A DNA stretch of 64,000 nt from Pseudomonas veronii (GTDB lineage Bacteria > Pseudomonadota > Gammaproteobacteria > Pseudomonadales > Pseudomonadaceae): contig NZ_JYLL01000011.1 in the NCBI RefSeq assembly GCF_001439695.1, positions 62,001 through 126,000 on the forward strand. Reading direction: 5' to 3'. Of this stretch, positions 1-8,044 are shown one piece after another. Under the pieces are notes generated by a model that did no database searches, was not told where the DNA came from, and saw only the letters and a program-made list of their open reading frames with translations. The number at the start of each line of letters is the position of its first letter. The first letter of the stretch is position 1. The translations under genes were made by a program, and so were the position numbers.

Positions 1-1
1 G

Positions 2-1165
2 GCCGGGGGCTCGGCGGCGGTGTTGGCGATGTTTGCCTATAACATTCTCCAGATCGCCCTGTATGGCATGTTCGGCGGCGTGGTCAGCGGCACCATGGAG
101 AGCGTGGTTGGCCTGGTGTTGCCGTGGTGGTCGTATTCGCTGATGGCGATGGCCAGTATTGCGGTCCTCGGTTATCGCAAGATTGATCTGTCGGCCCGGG
201 TATTGTCGGTCGTGGTGATCGCCGAGTACCTGGCGATCCTCACCCTCGACTTCGCCATTCTCAAGAGCGGCGGCGACAGCGGGGTCAATCTCGACGCATT
301 CAGCAGCCAGCATGTGTTCAGCGGTACGCCGTCGATCGGCCTGCTGTTCTGCTTCGCCGCCTTCATCGGCTTCGAGGCCACGACGATCTACGGCGAGGAA
401 GCGAAAAACCCGCAGCGCACCATTCCGATTGCCACCTACTGTTCGGTGCTGTTGATCGGTGGGTTCTATGCGCTGTCGGTCTGGGCGATGGTGGTGGGCG
501 TGGGCGCGGACAAGATCGTGCCGATGCTGCAGGCATTGCAGGACCCCACGACCTTTATCTACGGCATGTCCGATCACTTCGTCGGGCCTTACCTGACCCA
601 GATCATCCGCGTGCTGTTCATGGTCAGTATCTACGCCGGGCTGTTGGCATTCCATAACGCCGCCGCGCGCTACTTCTACGCGATCGGCCGCGACGGCCTG
701 CTGCACAGTCTGCTGGGCACCACGCACCGCGTGCATCAGAGCCCGCATATGGGCTCGGCCTTGCAGAGCCTGATCGCGGCGGTGGTAGTGCTGATCTTCG
801 CCGCCTTGGATGCGGACCCGATCCTGCAACTGTTCGCCTGGTTCTCCAACCTCGCCACCCTGTGCGTGATTTTGTTGATGGCGATGACCTCGGTCGCGGT
901 GTGTGTGTATTTTCACCGGCATCCCGAGCTCAACGTCAGCGTTTTGCGCGGGCGCATTCTGCCGGGGATCTCCTGCCTGGCATTACTGATGGTGCTGGTA
1001 CTGGCGGTGGCGCATTTCGATGTGCTCACGGGCGCCAGCAAGCTGTTGTCGTACAGCCTGTGCGCCGTCATCCCCCTGGCCCTGCTCGGCGGCATCTTTC
1101 TCGCCGCGCGCTTGCGCAAGGTATCGCCCCAGCGGTTCCTGGCGTTGGGCAGCCACAAGCTCTAA
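2..1165 (+). CDS. APC-family amino acid/amine permease (5' end outside window)
   Basis: The reading frame is open from the first bases, so the start lies upstream; about 387 residues are visible. They hold a run of hydrophobic segments and the APC signature around the peptide FIGFEATTIYGEEAKNPQRT, where the acidic EE and NPxRxIP pattern is typical of amino acid/polyamine/organocation permeases. It would sit in the inner membrane and import an amino acid or amine by cation coupling. An aldehyde dehydrogenase and a class III aminotransferase follow on the same strand, which suggests it brings in their substrate. The substrate itself cannot be read from sequence. Confidence 0.85.
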   Translation, partial: AGGSAAVLAMFAYNILQIALYGMFGGVVSGTMESVVGLVLPWWSYSLMAMASIAVLGYRKIDLSARVLSVVVIAEYLAILTLDFAILKSGGDSGVNLDAFSSQHVFSGTPSIGLLFCFAAFIGFEATTIYGEEAKNPQRTIPIATYCSVLLIGGFYALSVWAMVVGVGADKIVPMLQALQDPTTFIYGMSDHFVGPYLTQIIRVLFMVSIYAGLLAFHNAAARYFYAIGRDGLLHSLLGTTHRVHQSPHMGSALQSLIAAVVVLIFAALDADPILQLFAWFSNLATLCVILLMAMTSVAVCVYFHRHPELNVSVLRGRILPGISCLALLMVLVLAVAHFDVLTGASKLLSYSLCAVIPLALLGGIFLAARLRKVSPQRFLALGSHKL

Positions 1166-1249
1166 GGCATCAACCCGGTACAACTCTACTGCGAACTGTG
1201 CGCTTGTCGGTGTCCGACAAGGCGTGCCTGCGTTAAAGGAAAATTGCAC

Positions 1250-2671
1250 ATGCACCATTACACGATGCTGATCAACGGGGTTCAGGTTGCCGGTGAAAAC
1301 GGGCAGTTTGACGTGATCAACCCAGCCACCGGCACCGCATTCGCACAGTGCCCGGCCGGTTCCCTGGCGCAACTGGACCAGGCGGTGGCGGCTGCCCAGG
1401 CGGCCTTCAAGACGTGGCGGCACAGCACTCACGCGCTGCGTTGCGAGCGCCTGCTGGCGATTGCCGAGGCGATCGAACAGGATGCCGACGCCCTGGCCCG
1501 GTTGATCGTTCTCGAACAGGGCAAACCGCTGGAGCTGGCGTTGTCCGAAGTCATGGGCGCCGCCGCGTGGACCCGCTATGCCGCCGCGCAACAGATCCCC
1601 GTGGAACTGGTGGAAGAAACCCCCACCCAGCGTGTCGAGTTGCACCGCAAGCCGCTGGGCGTGGTGGCTTCCATCACACCGTGGAACTGGCCGGTGATGA
1701 TTGCCGTGTGGCACATCATGCCGGCGTTGCGTGCTGGCAATTGCGTGATCAGCAAGCCCTCGAGCCTGACGCCATTGAGCACCTTGCGCCTGGTGGACAT
1801 CATCGCTCGGCATGTGCCCCACGGGGTGATCAATTGCGTGACCGGTGAGCAAGGTTTCGGCAGCGCGATCACCACCCACCCCGGTATCCAGAAGATCGTC
1901 TTCACCGGCTCGACCGCCACCGGGCAAAGCGTGATGCGCGGCGCTGCCGGCAACCTCAAGCGATTGACCCTCGAACTGGGCGGCAACGATGCCGCCATCG
2001 TACTGCCGGGCACGCCGGTGGAAGAGGTCGCCGAAGCGATTTTCCAGGCAGCGTTCCTCAACATGGGCCAGACCTGTGCGGCCCTCAAGCGTTTGTACGT
2101 TCATGAGTCCCAGTACTCGGCGTTTGCCGATGCATTGACGCGCATCGCCGCACGCCAGGTCGTCGGTGACGGCCTGGCGCCGGGGGTCACGTTTGGTCCG
2201 GTGCAGAACCTGGAGCAACTGCAACTGGTCGAGGCACTGGTCGCCGATGCGCGCGAACACGGCGCGCGGGTTCTGTGCGGCGGCGCACGCCTGGAGCGTC
2301 CGGGGTTCTTTTATCCACCCACGCTGGTCGCCGATGTCACGGACGGCCAGCGGCTGGTCGACGAGGAGCAGTTTGGCCCGGTGTTGCCGTTGATCGCCTA
2401 TCAGGATGTGGAAGACGTGCTGCGTCGCGCGAATGCGGGCGACATGGGCTTGGGCGGCTCGGTCTGGGGGCCGGACGTCGAACAGGCGACGGCCTTGGCC
2501 AGCCGTCTGGAAAGCGGCGTGGCATGGGTCAACTGCCATGCCCGCATCCAGCCGAACACGCCGTTCGGCGGCAGCAAGATGTCCGGGTTCGGTGTCGAGT
2601 TCGGCCTTGAAGGGCTGCTGGAATTCACCGGGCAACAGCTGTTGTTTGTCCACAACCGTGACGCTGAGTAA
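1250..2671 (+). CDS. NAD(P)-dependent aldehyde dehydrogenase
   Basis: A 473-residue aldehyde dehydrogenase superfamily protein with the usual full length. Visible are the cofactor-side motif TPWNWP, the FTGSTATG loop, the general base Glu (about residue 242 in LELGGND) and the catalytic Cys (about residue 276 in GQTCAA). I chose the ATG at 1250 because AAAGGA at 1235-1240 gives good spacing; a TTG six bases earlier is in frame but poorly placed. It is cytoplasmic and oxidises an aldehyde to an acid. With the aminotransferase 11 bases downstream it fits transamination of an amine followed by oxidation of the resulting semialdehyde. The substrate is inferred only from context. Confidence 0.88.
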   Translation: MHHYTMLINGVQVAGENGQFDVINPATGTAFAQCPAGSLAQLDQAVAAAQAAFKTWRHSTHALRCERLLAIAEAIEQDADALARLIVLEQGKPLELALSEVMGAAAWTRYAAAQQIPVELVEETPTQRVELHRKPLGVVASITPWNWPVMIAVWHIMPALRAGNCVISKPSSLTPLSTLRLVDIIARHVPHGVINCVTGEQGFGSAITTHPGIQKIVFTGSTATGQSVMRGAAGNLKRLTLELGGNDAAIVLPGTPVEEVAEAIFQAAFLNMGQTCAALKRLYVHESQYSAFADALTRIAARQVVGDGLAPGVTFGPVQNLEQLQLVEALVADAREHGARVLCGGARLERPGFFYPPTLVADVTDGQRLVDEEQFGPVLPLIAYQDVEDVLRRANAGDMGLGGSVWGPDVEQATALASRLESGVAWVNCHARIQPNTPFGGSKMSGFGVEFGLEGLLEFTGQQLLFVHNRDAE

Positions 2672-2682
2672 GGGCCTGAGCC

Positions 2683-4032
2683 ATGTACGAAAAATACAAA
2701 ACTGCGCAGAAGAAATTCTGGCATCCGATGAGTTCCAGCGCCCCGGCGCAGCGTGCCAAGACCTTGATCATTGCCCGTGGCGACGGCAACTACATCACCG
2801 ACATCGACGGCCAGCGCATGCTCGACGGCGTGGGCGGCCTGTGGAACGTCAACATCGGGCACAACCGTGCGTCGGTCAAGGCCGCGATTGCCGCGCAACT
2901 CGACGAACTGGCGTATTACCAGACCTTCGACGGCATTGCCCATCCGCGGGTGTTCGACCTGGCCGAGCGGCTGACGTCGATGTTCGCCCAGGAGCAGATG
3001 ACGCGTGTGCTGTTCAGTTCCGGTGGCTCCGATGCGGTGGAGACCGCACTGAAAATGGCCCGCCAGTACTGGATCGCCAGCGGCGAGCCGGGGCGCACGC
3101 GCTTTTTGTCCCTGCGCAACGGTTATCACGGCGTACACATGGGCGGCACGTCAGTGGGCGGCAATGGGGTTTATCACTACAACCACGGGCCGTTGTTGGC
3201 CGGATGCCATTTGCTCGACACCCCATGGTTGTATCGCAACCCTTGGGACTGCCGGGACCCGCAAGCGCTGACCGCACACTGCATTCGCCAGCTTGAAGAT
3301 CAGATCGCCTTGCTGGGCGCGCAGACCATCGCCGCGTTGATCGCGGAACCGGTGCAAGGCGCCGGCGGCGTGATCGTGCCGCCGGACGACTACTGGAAGC
3401 GCCTGCGTGAGGTGTGCGACCGCCACGGCATTCTGTTGATCGCCGACGAAGTGGTCACCGGTTTCGGTCGCTCGGGCTGCATGCTCGGCAGCCGCGGCTG
3501 GGGTGTCGCGCCGGACATGCTGTGCCTGGCCAAAGGCATCACCGCCGGTTATATCCCGCTGGGCGCAACGATGTTCAATCAGCGCATCGTCGACGCGATT
3601 GAGCACGGCGAAGGCTTCAGCAACGTGATCATGCACGGCTACACCTACAGCGGGCATCCGACCGCCTGCGCGGCCGCCCTGGCGGTGCTGGATATCGTCG
3701 AAGCCGAGGACCTGCCGGGCAACGCCGCCAAGGTCGGCGGGCAATTGCTCGAACAGCTGCAAGCACTGACCGAGCGTTACGCCGTGGTCGGTGAAGTGCG
3801 CGGCAAGGGCCTGATGATTGCCCTCGACCTGGTGGCGGACAAAACCACCCGCGAACCGCTGAACCCGGCGGCCGGGCAGCCTTTGCGGATCGCTGACGCG
3901 GCACGCCGCGCCGGGGTGCTGGTGCGGCCGATCGGCAACAAAATCGTTCTTTCGCCACCGCTGACCCTCACGGGCGGGGAGGCCGAATTGATCGTCGCGG
4001 CGCTGGACACCGCGCTCGCCGCTTGCGGCTAG
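2683..4032 (+). CDS. Class III PLP-dependent aminotransferase (omega-amino acid/amine type)
   Basis: A 449-residue fold-type I aminotransferase of subgroup II (omega-transaminases). The PLP-pyridine Asp is about residue 255 (LIADEVVTGFG) and the Schiff-base Lys about residue 284 (LAKGITAGY). It would move an amino group from a terminal amine or beta-alanine-like substrate to pyruvate or another keto acid. It begins 11 bases after the aldehyde dehydrogenase and is probably in the same transcript. Its N-terminus (WHPMSS) is of the type seen in omega-amino acid:pyruvate transaminases, but the donor cannot be fixed. A GC hairpin lies just after its stop. Confidence 0.9.
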   Translation: MYEKYKTAQKKFWHPMSSSAPAQRAKTLIIARGDGNYITDIDGQRMLDGVGGLWNVNIGHNRASVKAAIAAQLDELAYYQTFDGIAHPRVFDLAERLTSMFAQEQMTRVLFSSGGSDAVETALKMARQYWIASGEPGRTRFLSLRNGYHGVHMGGTSVGGNGVYHYNHGPLLAGCHLLDTPWLYRNPWDCRDPQALTAHCIRQLEDQIALLGAQTIAALIAEPVQGAGGVIVPPDDYWKRLREVCDRHGILLIADEVVTGFGRSGCMLGSRGWGVAPDMLCLAKGITAGYIPLGATMFNQRIVDAIEHGEGFSNVIMHGYTYSGHPTACAAALAVLDIVEAEDLPGNAAKVGGQLLEQLQALTERYAVVGEVRGKGLMIALDLVADKTTREPLNPAAGQPLRIADAARRAGVLVRPIGNKIVLSPPLTLTGGEAELIVAALDTALAACG

Positions 4033-4043
4033 CCCTTGCGAGC

Positions 4044-4066
4044 CTGGCGCAGCGCGGCTGCGCCAG
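4044..4066 (+). other. Intercistronic GC hairpin after the aminotransferase gene
   Basis: CTGGCGCAG and CTGCGCCAG form a perfect 9-bp stem around a 5-base loop, between the aminotransferase stop and the porin start. No T-run follows, so it is not a classic terminator; it could protect the upstream mRNA or lower expression of the porin gene. Confidence 0.5.
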
Positions 4067-4121
4067 TGTTATGCGAATACCTAAGACAGCCTTTGAAGGT
4101 GCACCTCAAGGAGTTTCAACC

Positions 4122-5444
4122 ATGCGGTATCCATCCCCTCCCTTTCGCCGCAGCACCCTGGCTGCCACATTGGCGCTTTGCGCCGTCGGCCAGGCCCATG
4201 CCTATGAGGTTTACAGCGACGAGAGCCGGCATCTCAACGCCGATATGACCGCCGTATTCGGTCAGTTCAACAGTCGCAAAAACTATGACGGCGCCCCGGG
4301 CGGTTCGACCTGGCGCGAAGGCTTCATCAAATACGGCTTGAGCGGCGACCAGGCCCTGGCAGGCAAAGGCACGGCCTATGGCGCGTTCGCGCTGGTCAGT
4401 TCCGCGACCTGGGGCGACGGTGATCCGGCCGGCAATACCCTCGGCACCGAACACACCACGAAAATTGAAGACGCTTACCTCGGTTGGCGTTCCGGCGACC
4501 TGTTTCCGGCACTGGGCAAGGACGGCGTGGATATTTCCGGTGGGCGCCAGGTGGTCAAGATCGGTCGTGGTTTCCTGATCAACGACGACGGGCCGAACCT
4601 GGGCAAGGGCCCGGCGGATGGCGCGCTGAACCGTGGTGGGGCCTTTTACCTGGCGGCGCGGCATGCCTTCGATCAAACCGCGGTCCTGCGCCTGGGCGGG
4701 CAGGAGGGCGTGCATGGCAGCGTGTTGTGGCTCAAGTCCGACAACCGCGCCCAGGCGGAAACCGAACTGGCCGCCGGCACCCTGGACTACACCGCCAAGC
4801 CCGGCACCCTGGGGTTGACCTGGGTGCATGGCATCGATGTGAACGAGCGCTGGGCCAGCGATTTTCAGCGCCAGCGCAAGGGTATGAACGTCTACAGCGT
4901 GCGCGGCGAAGGCGATGCCGGGCTGCCGAACGTCAGCCTGGCATTCGAGTATGCCTGGCAGGACAAAGACGCCGGGCCTGAAAAAGCCTGGTACGGCGAA
5001 GCCGGCTACACCTTTGCCGACATCGCCTGGGCGCCGAAGCTGACCTACCGCTACACGCGCTATTCGCAAAAATGGGACCCGCTGTTCACCGGGCTCAGCA
5101 CGGGTTACGGCACCTGGTTCCAGGGCGAGGTGGCCTCCAACTATGCCGGCCCGTTCAACAGCAACACCGGTATCCATCACGTCGGTCTCAAGGCAACGCC
5201 ATTGGAGAACCTGACGGTCGGCGCGCTGTACTTCGACTTCGACACGTTGCGCAAAAGCAATGCGCTGAACCTCGATGCGCGGGAGCTGGACGTCTACGTC
5301 GAGTGGGCCGTCAACCCGCACCTGATCGTCACGCCGCTGATCGGCCTCTACAAGCCGAAGCAGGACTCCACCAGCGGCGGCAACCAGACGGTCGGCAATG
5401 GCACCAACCTGTACAGCCAATTCACGGTCGCGGTGCCGTTCTGA
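4122..5444 (+). CDS. Outer-membrane beta-barrel channel (alginate-export/porin-like)
   Basis: A 440-residue protein with a cleavable signal peptide ending near GQAHA-YEV. The rest alternates short amphipathic strands with Tyr/Trp/Asp/Gly-rich turns and ends in Phe (VAVPF), as outer-membrane barrels do. The ATG at 4122 was chosen because it starts the signal peptide and AAGGAG lies 8 bases upstream. It resembles the AlgE/alginate-export family more than OprD, although I see no evidence for alginate export. In this context it is likely a substrate-uptake channel for the upstream catabolic genes. It is convergent with the IclR-type gene, 27 bases away. Confidence 0.75.
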   Translation: MRYPSPPFRRSTLAATLALCAVGQAHAYEVYSDESRHLNADMTAVFGQFNSRKNYDGAPGGSTWREGFIKYGLSGDQALAGKGTAYGAFALVSSATWGDGDPAGNTLGTEHTTKIEDAYLGWRSGDLFPALGKDGVDISGGRQVVKIGRGFLINDDGPNLGKGPADGALNRGGAFYLAARHAFDQTAVLRLGGQEGVHGSVLWLKSDNRAQAETELAAGTLDYTAKPGTLGLTWVHGIDVNERWASDFQRQRKGMNVYSVRGEGDAGLPNVSLAFEYAWQDKDAGPEKAWYGEAGYTFADIAWAPKLTYRYTRYSQKWDPLFTGLSTGYGTWFQGEVASNYAGPFNSNTGIHHVGLKATPLENLTVGALYFDFDTLRKSNALNLDARELDVYVEWAVNPHLIVTPLIGLYKPKQDSTSGGNQTVGNGTNLYSQFTVAVPF

Positions 5445-5471
5445 GGTTGACGGCCGTCGCGTTCCTGACCC

Positions 5472-6230
5472 TCAGGACGCGGGGGCGCTCGGTGGGTTGC
5501 GCATGTTTTCGGCAATTCGCCGTGTGGTGTCCATCACCATTTCGATCACGGTTTCCTGACGTAGCAGCTTGAAGCTCTGGCTGCTGCCGACGGCGGACAG
5601 ACTGCCAACCACCTCGTCCATATCCGGCCGGATGATGGGCGCGGCGATACCGGTCAGGCCCAGGTTGAGTTCGTCGTGGGTCAGGCAGTAGCCGTCCTTG
5701 CGGATCTTTTTCGCGGCCTTGGAGAAGCTGGCCCAGTCGTATGGGCTGTCCGGGTCGTTGGCCATGTGTTCTTCGAACAGGCGTTGCAAGCGTCGACCTT
5801 TCTGAAAGGCGATCAGCACCTTGGATTGCGCGCCGCGAAAAAACGGCAGCGGGTGTCCGCGGCCAAAGGAGAAGTGGTAGGTGTCGCTGGGTTCGGCGAT
5901 GTAGGTGTTGATGATGCGCCCGTCATAAAAAACGCTGGCGAACACGGCCAGGCCGGTCTGGGCGGACAGTTCGTGCATCAGCTCGCGCCCGGCGAGGAGG
6001 ATGGGGTCGTACTGGCGCATCATCCAGTCCAGTTCGATCACGCGCGGCCCCAGGCCGTAGCTGCCGGCATCCACGCGGGTCAGCAGGCCGGCGTCACACA
6101 GGTCCTTGACGTAGCGATACACGGTGGCGCGCGACAGGCCCATGCGCTCGGCGATGGTGTCCGGATCGATCTTCAACGTCTGCGGACCGAACAGGTCCAG
6201 GACACTCAACAACTTGCTCAGACTGCTCAT
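5472..6230 (-). CDS. IclR-family transcriptional regulator
   Basis: A 252-residue regulator. The N-terminal winged helix-turn-helix (residues about 5-60, with AERMGLSRATVYRYVKDLCDAG) is followed by an IclR effector-binding domain (GPRVIELDWMMR through GIAAPI and DEVVGSLSAVG). The start at 6230 has AGGA at good spacing; the frame continues upstream without a plausible ribosome-binding site. It is divergent from the ThDP-enzyme operon across 261 bases that contain an inverted repeat, so it most likely controls that operon and perhaps itself in response to a pathway metabolite. Confidence 0.88.
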   Translation of the reverse strand: MSSLSKLLSVLDLFGPQTLKIDPDTIAERMGLSRATVYRYVKDLCDAGLLTRVDAGSYGLGPRVIELDWMMRQYDPILLAGRELMHELSAQTGLAVFASVFYDGRIINTYIAEPSDTYHFSFGRGHPLPFFRGAQSKVLIAFQKGRRLQRLFEEHMANDPDSPYDWASFSKAAKKIRKDGYCLTHDELNLGLTGIAAPIIRPDMDEVVGSLSAVGSSQSFKLLRQETVIEMVMDTTRRIAENMRNPPSAPAS

Positions 6231-6295
6231 TTCGTTCCTAGAAAAGGGGATGGCACGCGGGTGAGCACTATAGGCACGCCCGCCCGCGCTGAAAA

Positions 6296-6320
6296 GACGG
6301 CCGGCCCGAGGGGGGCCGTC
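6296..6320. other. GC-rich hairpin in the IclR/ThDP intergenic region
   Basis: GACGGCC and GGCCGTC form a perfect 7-bp stem with an 11-base loop, between the divergent IclR gene and the ThDP operon. It could be a leader structure of the IclR transcript or chance in GC-rich DNA. Confidence 0.25.
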
Positions 6321-6388
6321 ACGCCACACTATCGCAGTTAAGCGAAAAAGCAATCGTCGCAGCACTTTTCATAACCGATTAATTGGCA

Positions 6389-6411
6389 TTTATCTCATAA
6401 GTAGAGACAAA
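6389..6411. promoter_or_regulatory. Imperfect palindrome, candidate IclR-type operator
   Basis: TTTATCTC and GAGACAAA match as inverted arms in 7 of 8 positions around a 7-base AT-rich centre. It lies about 80 bases before the ThDP gene in an AT-rich stretch that looks promoter-like, and the divergently encoded regulator is of the IclR family. The assignment is inference from position and symmetry. Confidence 0.4.
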
Positions 6412-6491
6412 TGGTAAAAAACAGCTTGTTTGATGTGATTTTATGTGTGATAAATCTCATCAAAGAAGATGCTCAAGCGAGAGGGCTGATA

Positions 6492-8033
6492 ATGAATGGT
6501 GCGCAACTGATAGTGAATGCGGCAGCGGCAAGCGGTATCGAGTACTGCTTCGCCAACCCGGGAACCACGGAGATCCCGCTGGTGGCGGCCATGGCCAGCG
6601 CGCCCGCCCTCAAGCCGGTGTTGTCGTTGTTCGAAGGCGTCTGTACCGGAGCGGCGGACGGTTACGGCCGCGTCGCCGGCAAGCCCGCGATGACGCTGAC
6701 TCACCTGGGCCCGGGGTTTGCCAATGGCATCGCCAACCTGCACAACGCGCGGCGCGCCAACACGCCTATCGTCAATGTGATCGGTGACCACGCCTCATGG
6801 CACGTCAACTACGACCCGCCCCTGGCCAGCGATATCCAGGCCCTGGCCGGCACCGTGTCCGGCTGGGTTCGCACGTCGCGCACCGCCTCGGCGATCGGTG
6901 AGGACCTGCAGGAAGCCGTGCGTGCCGCCTGGCAAGCCAAGGGCCAGATCGCCAGCCTGATCCTGCCGATGGACCTGCAAGCCGCCGCGGTGACGCACAA
7001 CGGTGTGTTCACGCGGATGCAGGCGCCGATCCGCCGCTTTGCCGGCGACCGTATCGAAGCGGTGGCGCAGGCCTTGCGTGATGGTCAGCGGCTGGTCTTC
7101 ATCGTCGGTGATCAAGGTTTGTCGGTTGCCGGCCTGGAAGCGGCAGGGCGTCTGGCGCAATTGCCCGGCGTGCGGCTGTTCGCCGAAACCTTTCCCCGGC
7201 TCAGCTACCGGGGCGGCGGTCTGCCGGACCTGGACCGCCTGCCGTACTTCCCGGAAGTGGCCATCGAGATCCTCGAGCAGTACGACAAGGTGGTCTGTGC
7301 CGGTGTCCCGGAACCCATCAGTTACTTCGGCTACGAAGGCATTCCGTCGCGGCTGGCCGAACGTGAGCGCTTGCTGTCGCTGGCCGAAGTCGGCGACGAC
7401 GTGGCCGGGGCGTTGACCGCGCTGGCCGACGCGCTGAATGCACCGGCTTATGTGCCGACCCCGCGGGGGATCGAGCTGCCGCCAGGCGAGGCCGCGTTGA
7501 CGCCGCAGTCGGTCGGCCAAGTGTTGGCCGCAGCGCTGCCGGACGACTGCATTGTCTCGGTCGAAGGGGGCACTTGCGGCTATCCGTTTTTCACCGCCTC
7601 CGCCAGTGCGGCGCGGCACCGTGTGTTGACCAACACCGGCGGCGCGATTGGCCAGGGCATTCCGGTCGGGTTCGGCGCCGCGCTGGCGGAGCCCGGTACC
7701 CGGGTGTTTTGCCTGCAATCGGACGGCAGCGCGCAGTACACCATTCAAACCCTGTGGAGCATCGCCCGCGAGCAATTGCCGGTGGTGATCCTGATCGCCG
7801 CCAACCACCGTTACGCGATCCTGCAGAACGAACTGCGCCGTTTCGGCATGACCGAACTCGACCCGCAAGCCCTCAGCCTGACCGTGCTGGACCGTCCGCG
7901 GATCGACTGGAAAGCCCTGGCCACCGGCTACGGCGTGCCGGCCCGTACCGTACACACCAATGCCGAACTGCAACGGGCGCTGGCCAATGCCGCCGCCGAT
8001 GCGGGCCCTTGCCTGATCGAAATGGCACTGTGA
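6492..8033 (+). CDS. ThDP-dependent enzyme (acetolactate synthase/benzoylformate decarboxylase-like)
   Basis: A 513-residue ThDP enzyme with three domains in order. The N-terminal PYR domain holds the activating Glu in FEGVCTGAADGYGR, a middle domain follows, and the C-terminal PP domain has the cofactor motif as SDGSAQYT...ANHRYAI (the usual first Gly of GDGS is Ser). The ATG at 6492 follows GAGAGG. No regulatory subunit gene is nearby, so biosynthetic acetolactate synthase is unlikely. The next gene is an aldehyde dehydrogenase, which favours decarboxylation of a 2-oxo acid to an aldehyde that is then oxidised, as in mandelate catabolism. The substrate is unknown. Confidence 0.82.
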   Translation: MNGAQLIVNAAAASGIEYCFANPGTTEIPLVAAMASAPALKPVLSLFEGVCTGAADGYGRVAGKPAMTLTHLGPGFANGIANLHNARRANTPIVNVIGDHASWHVNYDPPLASDIQALAGTVSGWVRTSRTASAIGEDLQEAVRAAWQAKGQIASLILPMDLQAAAVTHNGVFTRMQAPIRRFAGDRIEAVAQALRDGQRLVFIVGDQGLSVAGLEAAGRLAQLPGVRLFAETFPRLSYRGGGLPDLDRLPYFPEVAIEILEQYDKVVCAGVPEPISYFGYEGIPSRLAERERLLSLAEVGDDVAGALTALADALNAPAYVPTPRGIELPPGEAALTPQSVGQVLAAALPDDCIVSVEGGTCGYPFFTASASAARHRVLTNTGGAIGQGIPVGFGAALAEPGTRVFCLQSDGSAQYTIQTLWSIAREQLPVVILIAANHRYAILQNELRRFGMTELDPQALSLTVLDRPRIDWKALATGYGVPARTVHTNAELQRALANAAADAGPCLIEMAL

Positions 8034-8044
8034 AGGAGTCGATG

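Noticed and set aside
983-2653. Long open frame opposite the first aldehyde dehydrogenase gene (556 codons, minus strand)
   Set aside because: It mirrors a clear aldehyde dehydrogenase on the plus strand, has no domain and a composition typical of antisense frames in GC-rich DNA.
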